DNA of 64,000 nucleotides from Pseudomonas cedrina subsp. cedrina (GTDB taxonomy: Bacteria; Pseudomonadota; Gammaproteobacteria; Pseudomonadales; Pseudomonadaceae). The stretch covers positions 62,001-126,000 of the forward strand of contig NZ_MNPW01000006.1 in NCBI RefSeq assembly GCF_001983175.1, given 5' to 3'. The position numbers and the translations under genes were made by a program. Numbering within the stretch: position 1 is the first letter of the stretch; each line of letters begins with the position of its first letter. Of the stretch, positions 1 to 8,523 are shown piece after piece. Below the pieces are notes generated by a model. The model was given only the letters and a program-made list of their open reading frames with translations. It made no database searches and was not told the origin of the DNA.

Positions 1-89
1 CTATCGCCCAGCCATTCGTGGAAACGAATCTTGCCGGCGCTGGAATCCTGTTCGAAGTCGGGGGCGATATCGCCCAGTCTTAGGCTCAT
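1..89 (-). CDS. lsfA: 1-Cys peroxiredoxin (LsfA-like), N-terminal fragment
   Basis: Only the first 29 codons are present; the gene runs off the left edge. The visible protein starts MSLRLGDIAPDFEQDSS and continues to FHEWLGD, the conserved N-terminus of Prx6-type 1-Cys peroxiredoxins, thiol enzymes that reduce hydroperoxides in the cytoplasm. The catalytic Cys lies beyond the window. AGGAG six bases before the ATG fixes the start. In Pseudomonas the family member LsfA is known as a sulfate-starvation-induced protein; that this copy behaves so is inference. AhpC-type 2-Cys enzymes have a different N-terminus. Confidence 0.8.
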   Translation of the reverse strand, partial: MSLRLGDIAPDFEQDSSAGKIRFHEWLGD

Positions 90-140
90 GGTGTGGCTCC
101 TGATGAGTGCTTATGGAGCCCACTGTGCATGCAACGGGGA

Positions 141-192
141 TTATTTAAAAAGAATAAATATCGATTTATCTAGACGATAAAGGAATATTAAA
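141..192 (-). promoter_or_regulatory. AT-rich promoter region upstream of lsfA
   Basis: About 50 bases of almost pure A/T, 50-100 bases upstream of the lsfA start, in otherwise GC-rich DNA. It includes AAAGGAATATTAAAG on the + strand (near 178-192). This shares the AGGAATA core with the inverted repeat at 1961-2043 upstream of the neighbouring porin. No single -10/-35 pair could be chosen with confidence. Confidence 0.35.
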
Positions 193-321
193 GATCTGTT
201 CATTGGACGCAGGCAAAGGCGCGGCGCACCATCGGCTTCAAGGTTTGAGAAGGCCTTGATACGTTGTACAGAGGGGTTCAGGAAGGGCTTGCGGGGGTTT
301 AGCCCGACTTGAAGGCAAGAC

Positions 322-350
322 ACCTTGCCCGGTGTTGCACCGGGCAAGGT
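322..350. terminator. Hairpin after the porin gene
   Basis: A perfect 13-bp inverted repeat (322-334 with 338-350) with a 3-base loop lies about 30 bases past the porin stop. The strong CTTGCCCGG stem suits a terminator for the leftward porin mRNA, but the U-tract on that strand is poor; the only T-run (TTTTAT) follows the hairpin on the + strand. Confidence 0.6.
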
Positions 351-378
351 TTTATACAGTTACAACCGCTTCACGCTA

Positions 379-1752
379 CTAGAACAGTGGCAGCGAGTAG
401 CTGACGATCAGACGGTTTTCGTCCTGGGAACGGGTGTTCGCCAAGTCGGTACGCCACATTGCGTTTTTCCAGGCGACGCCGAGGTTTTTCAGCGGGCCTT
501 CTGGAATCACGTAGGCAACGGTGATGTCGCGTTCCCACTCGGATTGGCCGGTGATTTCGGTGCGCGTAGGGTTCGCGCCGACAGTGTCGATGTCGGTACC
601 TTTGAGGTAGACAACACCGGCGGTCAGGCCAGGAACGCCAACCTTGGCGAAATCATAAGCGTAGCGAGCCTGCCAGGTACGCTCGCCTGCACGGGCGAAC
701 TTCTGGATCTGCATGTCGGTAGTGATGTAAGCCGACGAGCCATCGCCTTGGTTCAGAAATGGGAAGTCGCTGCTACCGTTGCTGACCTGATAACCACCAC
801 CGAAGGTGTGACCGGCGACGGTGTACAGGAACAAACCGCTGTACAGGTTGTTGTCGACCTTACCTTTACCGTTGTTGAAACCATTGTAGTTACCGTTGGT
901 GTAGTAAGCAGAATCGTGACCGTTAGCACCGTCATCGGAGCTGTTGAAGTAACGCAGGTCAGACTTCAAAACGCCTGGGCCGATCGACCAGTTGTGGGTC
1001 AAACCGAGGAAGTGTTGCTTGTAGAAATCTTCCAAGTTGCCGTAGTAGTACTGGGCGGTCAGGTCCTTCGTGAGTTTGTAATCACCACCGGCGTAGTAGA
1101 ACTTGTTGCTGTCACGCCAAGTGACACCACGGGTGTTGGCACCGGCGAGCGACAACTGATCGCTATCAGTGGAATTACGACCCTTGGCCTTTTCGATTTG
1201 ACCAGCAACCAGGGTCAAATCCTTGATGTCGCTGGTAGTGATCTGGCCACCTTGGAAGGTCTGCGGCAGCAGACGACCATCGTTGGTCACGATAACTGGC
1301 AACTTAGGCTGCAGGGTGCCCAGCTTCAGTTCTGTTTGGGAGATCTTGACCTTGCCGGTCACGCCCAGGCTGGCGTAATCGTGGACAGCCTTGTTGCCAT
1401 CGCTTGGAAACACAGTACCGCCAGACGCGGTGCCGTTGTAGTTACCGTGCTCAGCACGGCTCGAATCCAAACGCACGCCGTACAGGCCGATCGCATCAAC
1501 GCCGAACTGAACGGTACCTTGGGTGTAGCCCGAGATGAAACGCAGGTCGAAGCCTTGGCCCCATTCAGCATTTTTGCTACGCGTATTAGAGGCGCTACCA
1601 GTAGCAGGTGCATGCCCATCACGGTTATCCGTGTTGATGTAGAAGTTACGCAGACCCAGAGTGGCCTTACTGTCTTCGATAAAACCGGCAGCGCCTGCTT
1701 GCTGGGCGATTGCGCCCAAAGCTACAGCCAAAGCCAAGGTGGACTTATTCAT
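379..1752 (-). CDS. OprD-family outer-membrane porin
   Basis: A 457-aa protein with a classical signal peptide (MNKSTLALAVALGAIAQQAGAA, residues 1-22), then GFIEDSKATLGLRNFY, the typical mature start of the OprD family. The C-terminus ENRLIVSYSLPLF ends in Phe as needed for insertion into the outer membrane. The body is rich in alternating aromatic/polar segments expected of an 18-strand barrel. OprD-family porins take up basic amino acids or small carboxylates; the substrate of this paralogue cannot be read from sequence. GAGGAG lies 6 bases before the ATG. It is a single gene with a ~290-bp AT-rich leader and a downstream hairpin, in the same direction as the peroxiredoxin gene. Confidence 0.9.
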   Translation of the reverse strand: MNKSTLALAVALGAIAQQAGAAGFIEDSKATLGLRNFYINTDNRDGHAPATGSASNTRSKNAEWGQGFDLRFISGYTQGTVQFGVDAIGLYGVRLDSSRAEHGNYNGTASGGTVFPSDGNKAVHDYASLGVTGKVKISQTELKLGTLQPKLPVIVTNDGRLLPQTFQGGQITTSDIKDLTLVAGQIEKAKGRNSTDSDQLSLAGANTRGVTWRDSNKFYYAGGDYKLTKDLTAQYYYGNLEDFYKQHFLGLTHNWSIGPGVLKSDLRYFNSSDDGANGHDSAYYTNGNYNGFNNGKGKVDNNLYSGLFLYTVAGHTFGGGYQVSNGSSDFPFLNQGDGSSAYITTDMQIQKFARAGERTWQARYAYDFAKVGVPGLTAGVVYLKGTDIDTVGANPTRTEITGQSEWERDITVAYVIPEGPLKNLGVAWKNAMWRTDLANTRSQDENRLIVSYSLPLF

Positions 1753-2312
1753 GTACCGCTCCTCTCGTTTCTAATTTTTGTATTTCTTTGGTCTCGGGTC
1801 TGACGCCCTCGATCCACAGATGCGCGATTAGCACGGATAGTGACCACCAAGTCAATCGTAACCTTGTGTGTCTACTACCTTCGTCTAACTGCAGTTGATT
1901 TGGTCCCTGCAGGGTAATGAGTTTTTCATACACCCAAAAAGAATTGTTTCTTTCTTTTTCATACCCTTTAGGAATAAGGATTTCCATGACGCAAGTCAGT
2001 CAGCCTAGACGAACCACGCCAAAAGCTAATTCCTAAAAGGTATTTTTTATTTTTTGAGTCGCCCAGTGTGGCGGTGCTGCGTACATCACCCAAGGTCCGG
2101 AAGGCGACGCATCATCGCGAAACACATATCCTCCCGTCAATTTGTTACAGTTTTTATGTCACTAATAGTTTCTTTTGGTGTCAAAGCCGTCCAGTTCAGC
2201 AGCGGCCAGCCGAATCCCCTCTCGCCCTGCCCATCGTATCGGCCTGGATCAATAGTTCTAAAGCATGGGTGGGAAGCCTTGGGCCGAAAATCGCGGAATA
2301 AATGCGATTCCC
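1753..2312. other. Gene-free stretch upstream of the porin
   Basis: About 560 bases without a credible gene. Short open frames exist on both strands (for example leftward 1745-1987) but lack family features or codon bias. The part from about 1900 to 2055 is markedly AT-rich and holds the inverted repeat described separately. The rest, up to the REPIN at 2313, shows no recognisable feature; an unrecognised small RNA cannot be excluded. Confidence 0.5.
1961..2043. promoter_or_regulatory. Large imperfect inverted repeat upstream of porin
   Basis: ATACCCTTTAGGAATAAG (1961-1978) and CTAATTCCTAAAAGGTAT (2026-2043) are inverted copies with 16 of 18 bases matching, separated by 47 bases. Both arms sit in AT-rich DNA 210-290 bases upstream of the porin start. 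The spacing suggests two binding sites of one regulator or paired promoters. A related AGGAATA-containing block precedes lsfA. The regulator is unknown; a sulfur-responsive one is a guess from the neighbour. Confidence 0.4.
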
Positions 2313-2399
2313 TGTGGGAGCTGGCTTGCCTGCGATGCAGACGCCTCGGTTTTTCAGTTCGACCGAGGTGACGCTATCGCAGGCAAGCCAGCTCCCACA
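2313..2399. repeat. REPIN-like element, type A
   Basis: Two 24-bp arms, TGTGGGAGCTGGCTTGCC... at 2313-2336 and its perfect reverse complement at 2376-2399, enclose a 39-base middle with CCTCGGT/ACCGAGG, which can fold as an inner hairpin. It lies just after the argA stop and may also protect or end that mRNA. The same arms recur at 12464, 15905, 26653, 29092 and 55302. Confidence 0.9.
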
Positions 2400-2417
2400 C
2401 AGGCCAGGCCTGGGCCC

Positions 2418-3716
2418 TTAGAGGGCCTTTTCGAAAATCTTCGAATTACGCTGGTAGTTGTACAGCGACGCCCGCGCCGATGGCAGACGATCCACACTGC
2501 TCGGCTCAAACCCACGCTCACGGAACCAGTGGGCGGTGCGGGTGGTGAGCACGAACAAGGTCTTCAAACCCTGCGCCCGGGCACGGGTCTGGATACGTTC
2601 GAGCAACGCATCGCCACGTGCGCCGTGCCGGTATTCCGGGTTCACCGCCAGGCACGCCAGCTCACCCGCGTCCGAATCCGCGATCTGATACAGCGCCGCA
2701 CACGCGATGATCATGCCTTCGCGCTCCACCACGCTGAATTGCTCAATCTCACGCTCCAGCACCTCTCGCGAGCGGCGCACCAGGATGCCCTGCTCTTCCA
2801 GCGGGCTGATCAGGTCGAGCAAACCGCCCACGTCCTCGATCGCCGCTTCGCGCACCATTTCGAATTGTTCCTGGGCCACCAGCGTGCCGCCGCCGTCACG
2901 GGTAAACAGCTCGGTGAGCAAGGCGCCGTCTTCGGCGTAGCTGACGATATGACTGCGCCCTACTCCACCGCGGCAAGCCTGCGCGGCGGCGTCGAGCAAT
3001 TCGGCCTGATAGTTGCTGCCCAAGCGTTGCAGGTGTGCCGGCACTTGTTGCGGGCGCAGTTCGCGCACCAAGCGACCGTTTTCGTCGATCAGGCCAAGAT
3101 CAGCGCCGAACAGCAGCAATTTGTCGGCGCCAAGGTCGATGGCGGCGCGCGTGGCGACGTCTTCGCAGGCCAGGTTGAAGATCTCACCCGTGGGCGAGTA
3201 GCCCAGCGGTGACAGCAAAACGATGGAACGCTCGTCCAGCAGGCGGTTGATGCCCTTACGGTCTACCCGGCGCACTTCGCCGGTGTGGTGGTAGTCCACT
3301 CCGTCCAATACGCCGATGGGCCGTGCGGTCACGAAGTTGCCGCTGGTCACGCGCAGGCGCGAACCCTGCATCGGCGACGAGGCCATGTCCATCGACAGGC
3401 GCGCCTCAATGGCGATACGCAGGTGGCCGACCGCGTCGATCACACACTCCAGCGTCGCCGCATCGGTGATGCGCATGCCTTCGTGGTAAGTCGGAGTGAG
3501 GTCGCGCGCCTCGAGGCGCACTTCGATTTGCGGGCGCGAACCGTGCACCAGCACCAGCCGCACGCCGAGGCTGTGGAGCAGCACCAGGTCGTGGACGATA
3601 TTGCCGAAGTTGGGGTGTTCCACACCGTCGCCGGGCAGCATGACGACAAAGGTGCAGTCGCGGTGGGCGTTGATGTAAGGGGACGCGTGACGAAGCCAAT
3701 TAACGTAGTCGGGCAT
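2418..3716 (-). CDS. argA: N-acetylglutamate synthase
   Basis: A 432-aa cytoplasmic enzyme transferring acetyl from acetyl-CoA to glutamate, the first step of arginine synthesis. Residues ~1-280 form an amino-acid-kinase-like domain (LVLVHGSRPQIEVR near the start), which in this family carries arginine feedback control. Residues ~290-432 are a GNAT acetyltransferase domain (AVNPEYRHGARGDALLERI, acetyl-CoA loop). Length is normal for bacterial ArgA. The gene follows argE on the same strand after 133 bases. A REPIN begins 19 bases after the stop. Confidence 0.95.
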   Translation of the reverse strand: MPDYVNWLRHASPYINAHRDCTFVVMLPGDGVEHPNFGNIVHDLVLLHSLGVRLVLVHGSRPQIEVRLEARDLTPTYHEGMRITDAATLECVIDAVGHLRIAIEARLSMDMASSPMQGSRLRVTSGNFVTARPIGVLDGVDYHHTGEVRRVDRKGINRLLDERSIVLLSPLGYSPTGEIFNLACEDVATRAAIDLGADKLLLFGADLGLIDENGRLVRELRPQQVPAHLQRLGSNYQAELLDAAAQACRGGVGRSHIVSYAEDGALLTELFTRDGGGTLVAQEQFEMVREAAIEDVGGLLDLISPLEEQGILVRRSREVLEREIEQFSVVEREGMIIACAALYQIADSDAGELACLAVNPEYRHGARGDALLERIQTRARAQGLKTLFVLTTRTAHWFRERGFEPSSVDRLPSARASLYNYQRNSKIFEKAL

Positions 3717-3849
3717 AGAACCTGGGCCTGTAATAAAAAGCAGCCGAAAAAGGATGAATCGTGAAAGCGCACGGCGGGCTGATGGTTATCGTCGGAACAG
3801 GCTTGGCGACACGCTCACTCTCCTTATGTACGAATGGGCAGGGGTTAAT

Positions 3850-4998
3850 TTATGCGGGTTTCAGGCAGTAATGTTCGATCAGTTCCCGCAATAGACGCAC
3901 TGTAGGCGTCAAGCGTGACATTTCGAGGTACTCGCCCGGCTGGTGCGCGCAGGCAATGTCGCCAGGCCCGAGAACCAGGGTTTCACACCCAAGGCGCTGA
4001 AGATAAGGCGCTTCGGTGCCGAACGCTACTGCTTCGGCACGATGGCCGGTCAAACGTTCCGCCACCCGCACCAGCTCGGCATCTTCAGCCTGCTCGAACG
4101 GTGGCACTTCGGGGAACAACGGCGCGTAATCAATCTTGACCTGATGGCGCTCGGCCAAGGGCACGAGCTTCTGCCGGATGGCCGCGCGCAGCGCCTCGGG
4201 GTCCATGCCCGGCAGGGGGCGCAGGTCGAACTCCAGGGAGCACTGGCCACAGATGCGGTTGGGATTGTCACCGCCATGGATGCAGCCGAAATTCAGGGTC
4301 GGCTGCGGCACGCTGAATTGCGGGTTGCGGTACTCGCGCTGCCAGGCCAGACGCAGGCCGCGCAGTTCGCCAATGGCGTCGTGCATGGCTTCAAGGGCGC
4401 TGTGACCCAGACGCGGGTCTGACGAATGGCCACTCTGGCCGAGGATGTCGATGCGCTCCATCATGACGCCTTTGTGCAGGCGAATCGGCTTGAGCCCGGT
4501 CGGCTCGCCAATCACGGCAGCGCGGCCCAACGGGCGCCCAGCGTCGGCCAACGCACGGGCGCCGGCCATGGAGCTTTCTTCATCACAGGTCGCGAGAATC
4601 AGCAGCGGCTGCTTGAACGGCTGGTCCAGCAGCGGCAGCACGGCTTCAATGACCAATGCGAAAAAACCCTTCATGTCGCAGCTGCCCAGTCCTACCCAGC
4701 GGCCGTCGACTTCCGTCAGCTTGAGCGGATCGGTCTTCCACAGTGCGGCGTCGTAGGGGACGGTATCGCTATGGCCCGCCAGCACCAGCCCACCGGGCCC
4801 GCTGCCGAAACTGGCGAGCAAGTTGAACTTGCCGGGGCTGACCTGCTGGATGTCGATGGCGAACCCCAGGTCCCCCAACCAACCGGCGAGCAAGTCGATG
4901 ACGGGGCGGTTGCTCTGGTCGAGAGACGCTTGGGTGCAACTGACCGACGGCGCGGCAATCAGTGCGGCGAACTGCTCTTGCATAGACGGTAACGGCAT
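3850..4998 (-). CDS. argE: Acetylornithine deacetylase
   Basis: The chosen start (MPLPSMQEQFAALIAAPSV, 382 aa) has AGGGAGA nine bases upstream; the frame stays open upstream, but that extension covers the promoter region. The enzyme belongs to peptidase family M20 and removes acetyl from N-acetylornithine using metal. Metal and catalytic residues are visible: HSDTVP (His, Asp), GSCDMKG (Asp), CDEESSMAG (catalytic Glu pair) and the C-terminal His in IACAHQPGEY. It precedes argA, so two arginine genes sit in tandem. Its 5' end faces the divergent CYTH-CHAD gene across 158 bases. Confidence 0.93.
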   Translation of the reverse strand: MPLPSMQEQFAALIAAPSVSCTQASLDQSNRPVIDLLAGWLGDLGFAIDIQQVSPGKFNLLASFGSGPGGLVLAGHSDTVPYDAALWKTDPLKLTEVDGRWVGLGSCDMKGFFALVIEAVLPLLDQPFKQPLLILATCDEESSMAGARALADAGRPLGRAAVIGEPTGLKPIRLHKGVMMERIDILGQSGHSSDPRLGHSALEAMHDAIGELRGLRLAWQREYRNPQFSVPQPTLNFGCIHGGDNPNRICGQCSLEFDLRPLPGMDPEALRAAIRQKLVPLAERHQVKIDYAPLFPEVPPFEQAEDAELVRVAERLTGHRAEAVAFGTEAPYLQRLGCETLVLGPGDIACAHQPGEYLEMSRLTPTVRLLRELIEHYCLKPA

Positions 4999-5156
4999 GC
5001 GCGGTCTCCCTGGTTCCCGGATGAAGCCCACTATAGAACCATCTGCACGCCACAATAAACCGTTGCGGCGCGTTGCCGGGCTCAGTCCTGTACACTGCAC
5101 GACCTTGGCAGCCACACTTTTCCCCGGCTGCGCTCCCGATCCTGGATTTTCCGGCC

Positions 5157-6524
5157 ATGCATAAAGAAACCGAAATAAAGCTGCGCGTCAGCCGCGAAAC
5201 ACTCGCCGCGCTGCGTGAGCACCCGCTACTGAAAAAACGCAACAAAAGTGGCTGGGAACGCCGTGAGTTGATGAACCAATATTTCGACACCCCCGAGCGC
5301 GACCTGGCCCAGGCCAAAGTCGCCCTGCGCCTGCGCAAGGACGGTGACGATATCATCCAGACCCTCAAGACCCGCGGCCAGAGCGTTGCCGGTTTGTCGG
5401 AACGTAACGAATACAACTGGGAACTGCCCAAAGCCAAGCTCGATGTGAAGAAACTCGACGGCGAATGCTGGCCCGAGCAACTGGCCGAGCTGGACAAAAA
5501 GACCCTCAAGCCGATCTTCACCACCGATTTTGTGCGTGAACGCGCCGAAATCGCCTGGGGCCGTGGCAAGGCCAAGGTCGTGATCGAAGCCGCCCTGGAC
5601 CTGGGCCACGTGGTGGTCGGCAAGCAGAAAGAAGAAATCTGCGAGCTGGAACTGGAGCTGCGCGAAGGCGAGCCGGCTGCTCTGCTGGAACTGGCCGCCG
5701 AACTGGCCGCGACCCTGGCACTGATGCCATGTGACATCAGCAAGGCCGAGCGCGGCTATCGCCTGTACGACGCCGATAGCTACTCGCTGAGCCTGCCGGC
5801 GCCGCAGATCCACGCCGAGATGCCGCTGGACGACGCCTTCGCTGCGATCATGTGGCACCTGCTGGGCAGCAGCCAGCGCCTGGCCGAGCAATACCGTTTC
5901 AATGGCCACTGGCGCCTGCTGCAAGACTGGGTCGACACCCTCGGCGAACTGCGCGCCCTGATAGGCAGCCTCGGCCAGGCGGCACCGCGCCAATCCACCA
6001 GCGAACTGCGCAGCGCCCTCGATGCCCTGCTGGAAGACTGGCGCCCACTGGTACAAGCCGGTGACGATGACGAAGACATTCGCAAAGCCGCGCCGGAACA
6101 GTTCGTCGAAGAGCTGGATGATGTGCGCTGGGGCCTGTTCTCGCTGAACGCGTCGCGCTGGCTGCTGGCCCGTGCCTGGACCGCCGAGCGCACTGTGCGC
6201 GGCAACCGCCAGGGCGCCGCACAAATCACCAACTGGCTGCCGCGCCTGCTGGCCGACGATGCTGTCGCCCTGCAATTGCCGCGCTACCAGCAACAGCCCG
6301 AAGACCTGGCCGAGCAACTGCCGCGCATCGAACGCATCCAGGCATGGCTGCACCATGCGCGTCAGGTGGTCGACATTCCGGAACTGGACCGCCTCTACGG
6401 CGAACTGAACAAGTTGGCGCTCCTGGCCAACCAGCCGATCACCGATGAGGCGCTGGATGCGCGGATGCACCAGGCGATTGCGGTGTATCAGAATCGTGCC
6501 TGGAAGACCTTGCTGCGCCTGTAA
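5157..6524 (+). CDS. CYTH-CHAD domain inorganic triphosphatase
   Basis: A 455-aa protein. Residues ~1-200 are a CYTH domain with the EXEXK signature (ETEIK at 4-8) and alternating Arg/Lys/Glu strands (LRLRKDGDD) that bind triphosphate and metal. Residues ~220-455 form a helical CHAD domain (repeated RxxR, EELDDVRW), a family that binds polyphosphate. The architecture matches E. coli YgiF, an inorganic triphosphatase. The start is the ATG opening the CYTH motif; the longer frame upstream encodes no domain. It is divergent from argE and followed by a REPIN. Confidence 0.85.
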   Translation: MHKETEIKLRVSRETLAALREHPLLKKRNKSGWERRELMNQYFDTPERDLAQAKVALRLRKDGDDIIQTLKTRGQSVAGLSERNEYNWELPKAKLDVKKLDGECWPEQLAELDKKTLKPIFTTDFVRERAEIAWGRGKAKVVIEAALDLGHVVVGKQKEEICELELELREGEPAALLELAAELAATLALMPCDISKAERGYRLYDADSYSLSLPAPQIHAEMPLDDAFAAIMWHLLGSSQRLAEQYRFNGHWRLLQDWVDTLGELRALIGSLGQAAPRQSTSELRSALDALLEDWRPLVQAGDDDEDIRKAAPEQFVEELDDVRWGLFSLNASRWLLARAWTAERTVRGNRQGAAQITNWLPRLLADDAVALQLPRYQQQPEDLAEQLPRIERIQAWLHHARQVVDIPELDRLYGELNKLALLANQPITDEALDARMHQAIAVYQNRAWKTLLRL

Positions 6525-6547
6525 TCCAAAGGGCACCTCGATCAACG

Positions 6548-6636
6548 TGTGGGAGCGGGCTTGCTCGCGAAAGTGTCGTGTCAGTCGGGACATCTGTGAC
6601 GGATAGACCGCTTTCGCGAGCAAGCCCGCTCCCACA
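6548..6636. repeat. REPIN-like element, type B
   Basis: Perfect 26-bp arms at 6548-6573 and 6611-6636. The arm starts TGTGGGAGCGGGCTTGC and continues TCGCGAAAG, so it differs from type A after GGGAGC. The middle is 37 bases. The second copy of this subtype is at 17141-17229. Confidence 0.9.
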
Positions 6637-6766
6637 GGGTCCGCGCAATACTGGCAAACAGTGGTGGCAATCGTTCGGTAAAAACCTGCAATACACGCTG
6701 GGAGGAGGATATTCAGGGGTTGGCTAGTCTGGGATTTACGCCCACTGCCACCCAGGAACACCTTAA

Positions 6767-8446
6767 ATGCCCGCTGATCAACGCTTGGAACTGCATCAAC
6801 TGCTACCGGCCCTGGTCGACGGGAAACTCATCACCCCCGAGCTCGCGCAGCGCTTGTCGGCGCTGCCGGCCAGCAATACCCAGCACCCCCTGGAACGCAT
6901 CGCCGCCCTTGGGCCCGACCTGGAAACCCTGACCGAATGGCTTGCCCGGCATGCCGGGCAACCCTACCTGCGTATCGACCCATTGAAGATCGACGTCGCG
7001 ACGGTGGTGCCGTTGATGTCCCACGCATTCGCCCAACGCCACGCCATCCTGGCGGTGGCGGTGGATGCGCAGACCGTCACCGTCGCCAGCGCCCAGCCCT
7101 ACATCACCTGTTGGGAGGCCGGGTTGGCGCAGGTGCTCAAGCGTTCGATCAAGCGCGTAGTCGCCAACCCCCAGGACATAACACGCTGTATCGGCGAGTT
7201 TTACCGACTGGCGAAGTGCGTCAGCGGCGCCGATCAAAAGGGCGCGGCGCCTGGCAATGTCGAATTGCTCAACCTCGGCGCCAGCGACCAGGAGCCGGAT
7301 GCCAACGACGCGCATATCGTCAATATCGTCGACTGGCTGTTGCAATACGCCTTCGCCCAGCGCGCCAGTGATATCCACATTGAGCCGTGCCGAGAACAGG
7401 GCCGTGTGCGCTTTCGCATCGACGGGCTGCTGCATGACGTCTATCAGTTTCCACCCCAGGTCACGATGGCTGTGGTGAGCCGCCTGAAAAGCCTGGGCCG
7501 CATGAATGTCGCGGAGAAACGCAGGCCCCAGGATGGCCGGGTCAAGACCAAAAGCCCGGCAGGGGTGGAAGTCGAGCTGCGCCTTTGCACGCTGCCCACC
7601 GCATTTGGCGAAAAACTGGTGATGCGGATTTTCGATCCACAGGTGCTGCTCAAGGGCTTTGATCAGTTGGGCCTGTCCGTTGATGACCAACACCGCTGGC
7701 ACGCCATGACGGGCCAGGCCAACGGCATCATCCTGGTCACCGGCCCGACCGGCTCCGGCAAGACCAGCACGCTCTATACCACGCTCAGGCAACTGGCGAC
7801 CCGGGAGGTCAACCTGTGCACGGTGGAAGACCCGATCGAGATGGTCGAGCCGGCATTCAACCAGATGCAGGTGCAGCACAACATCGACCTGACCTTTGCC
7901 AGCGGCATCCGCGCCCTGCTGCGCCAGGATCCGGACATCATCATGATCGGCGAGATCCGCGACCAGGAGACCGCCGAAATGGCGATCCAGGCCGCATTGA
8001 CCGGGCACCTGGTGCTGTCGACCCTGCACACCAACGATGCCCCCAGCGCCATCAGCCGCCTGCAGGAGCTGGGCATTGCTCATTATTTGATCAAAGCCAC
8101 GTTACTGGGCGTCATGGCGCAGCGGTTGGTGCGGGTGCTGTGCCCGCACTGCAAGCGCGCACGGGGTGAGGCCCACGAGGCTGTCGGGTGCGTTGAATGT
8201 CGAAACAGTGGTTATCGGGGACGGGCCGGCGTTTACGAAATCATGGTATTGAACGAAGCACTCAAAGCGCTGATCACGCCCGGCGCCGACGTGCAGGCCC
8301 TGCGCCAGGCCGCGGTGGCGCAAGGCATGTGCAGCCTGCGCATGGCCGGCCTGCAAAAAGTCGAAGCGGGGCTGACCACGATGGCGGAAGTGCTGCGGGT
8401 GACCCCAGGGGATTCAGTAACAAATCCTTTGTTTGTTACACGGTGA
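6767..8446 (+). CDS. Orphan GspE/PilB-type secretion ATPase
   Basis: A 559-aa protein of the type II/IV secretion ATPase family. The N-terminal ~150 residues resemble the T2SSE/MshE N-domain. The ATPase core has Walker A GPTGSGKTSTLYTTL, an Asp-box VEDPIE, Walker B DIIMIGEIRD and His-box TGHLVLSTLHTND. A CxxC zinc motif follows (CPHCKR...GCVECRNSGYRGR). AGGA nine bases upstream supports the ATG. Such ATPases normally drive pilus or pseudopilus assembly at the inner membrane, yet no GspF, pseudopilin or secretin gene lies nearby. The neighbours are a CYTH-CHAD gene and an SPFH/NfeD pair. Its machine is unknown; it may work with components encoded elsewhere. Confidence 0.85.
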   Translation: MPADQRLELHQLLPALVDGKLITPELAQRLSALPASNTQHPLERIAALGPDLETLTEWLARHAGQPYLRIDPLKIDVATVVPLMSHAFAQRHAILAVAVDAQTVTVASAQPYITCWEAGLAQVLKRSIKRVVANPQDITRCIGEFYRLAKCVSGADQKGAAPGNVELLNLGASDQEPDANDAHIVNIVDWLLQYAFAQRASDIHIEPCREQGRVRFRIDGLLHDVYQFPPQVTMAVVSRLKSLGRMNVAEKRRPQDGRVKTKSPAGVEVELRLCTLPTAFGEKLVMRIFDPQVLLKGFDQLGLSVDDQHRWHAMTGQANGIILVTGPTGSGKTSTLYTTLRQLATREVNLCTVEDPIEMVEPAFNQMQVQHNIDLTFASGIRALLRQDPDIIMIGEIRDQETAEMAIQAALTGHLVLSTLHTNDAPSAISRLQELGIAHYLIKATLLGVMAQRLVRVLCPHCKRARGEAHEAVGCVECRNSGYRGRAGVYEIMVLNEALKALITPGADVQALRQAAVAQGMCSLRMAGLQKVEAGLTTMAEVLRVTPGDSVTNPLFVTR

Positions 8447-8523
8447 AAACGTTCTTATCGGTGGCAACGCCGTTACAATCGGCCGAACGTCGTTTTACTG
8501 ACATCTCCAGATAGGGAATCGCT

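Noticed and set aside
325..1803. Long + strand open frame (492 codons) opposite the porin
   Set aside because: It is the mirror frame of a clear OprD-family gene; it lacks a family match and a ribosome site.
1745..1987. 80-codon leftward frame in the porin leader
   Set aside because: It overlaps the AT-rich regulatory region and porin start, and shows no codon bias or domain.
2313..2399. REPIN pairs considered as CRISPR or intrinsic terminators
   Set aside because: Copies are dispersed kilobases apart and inverted in pairs, and lack a consistent T-run; they fit REP doublets better.
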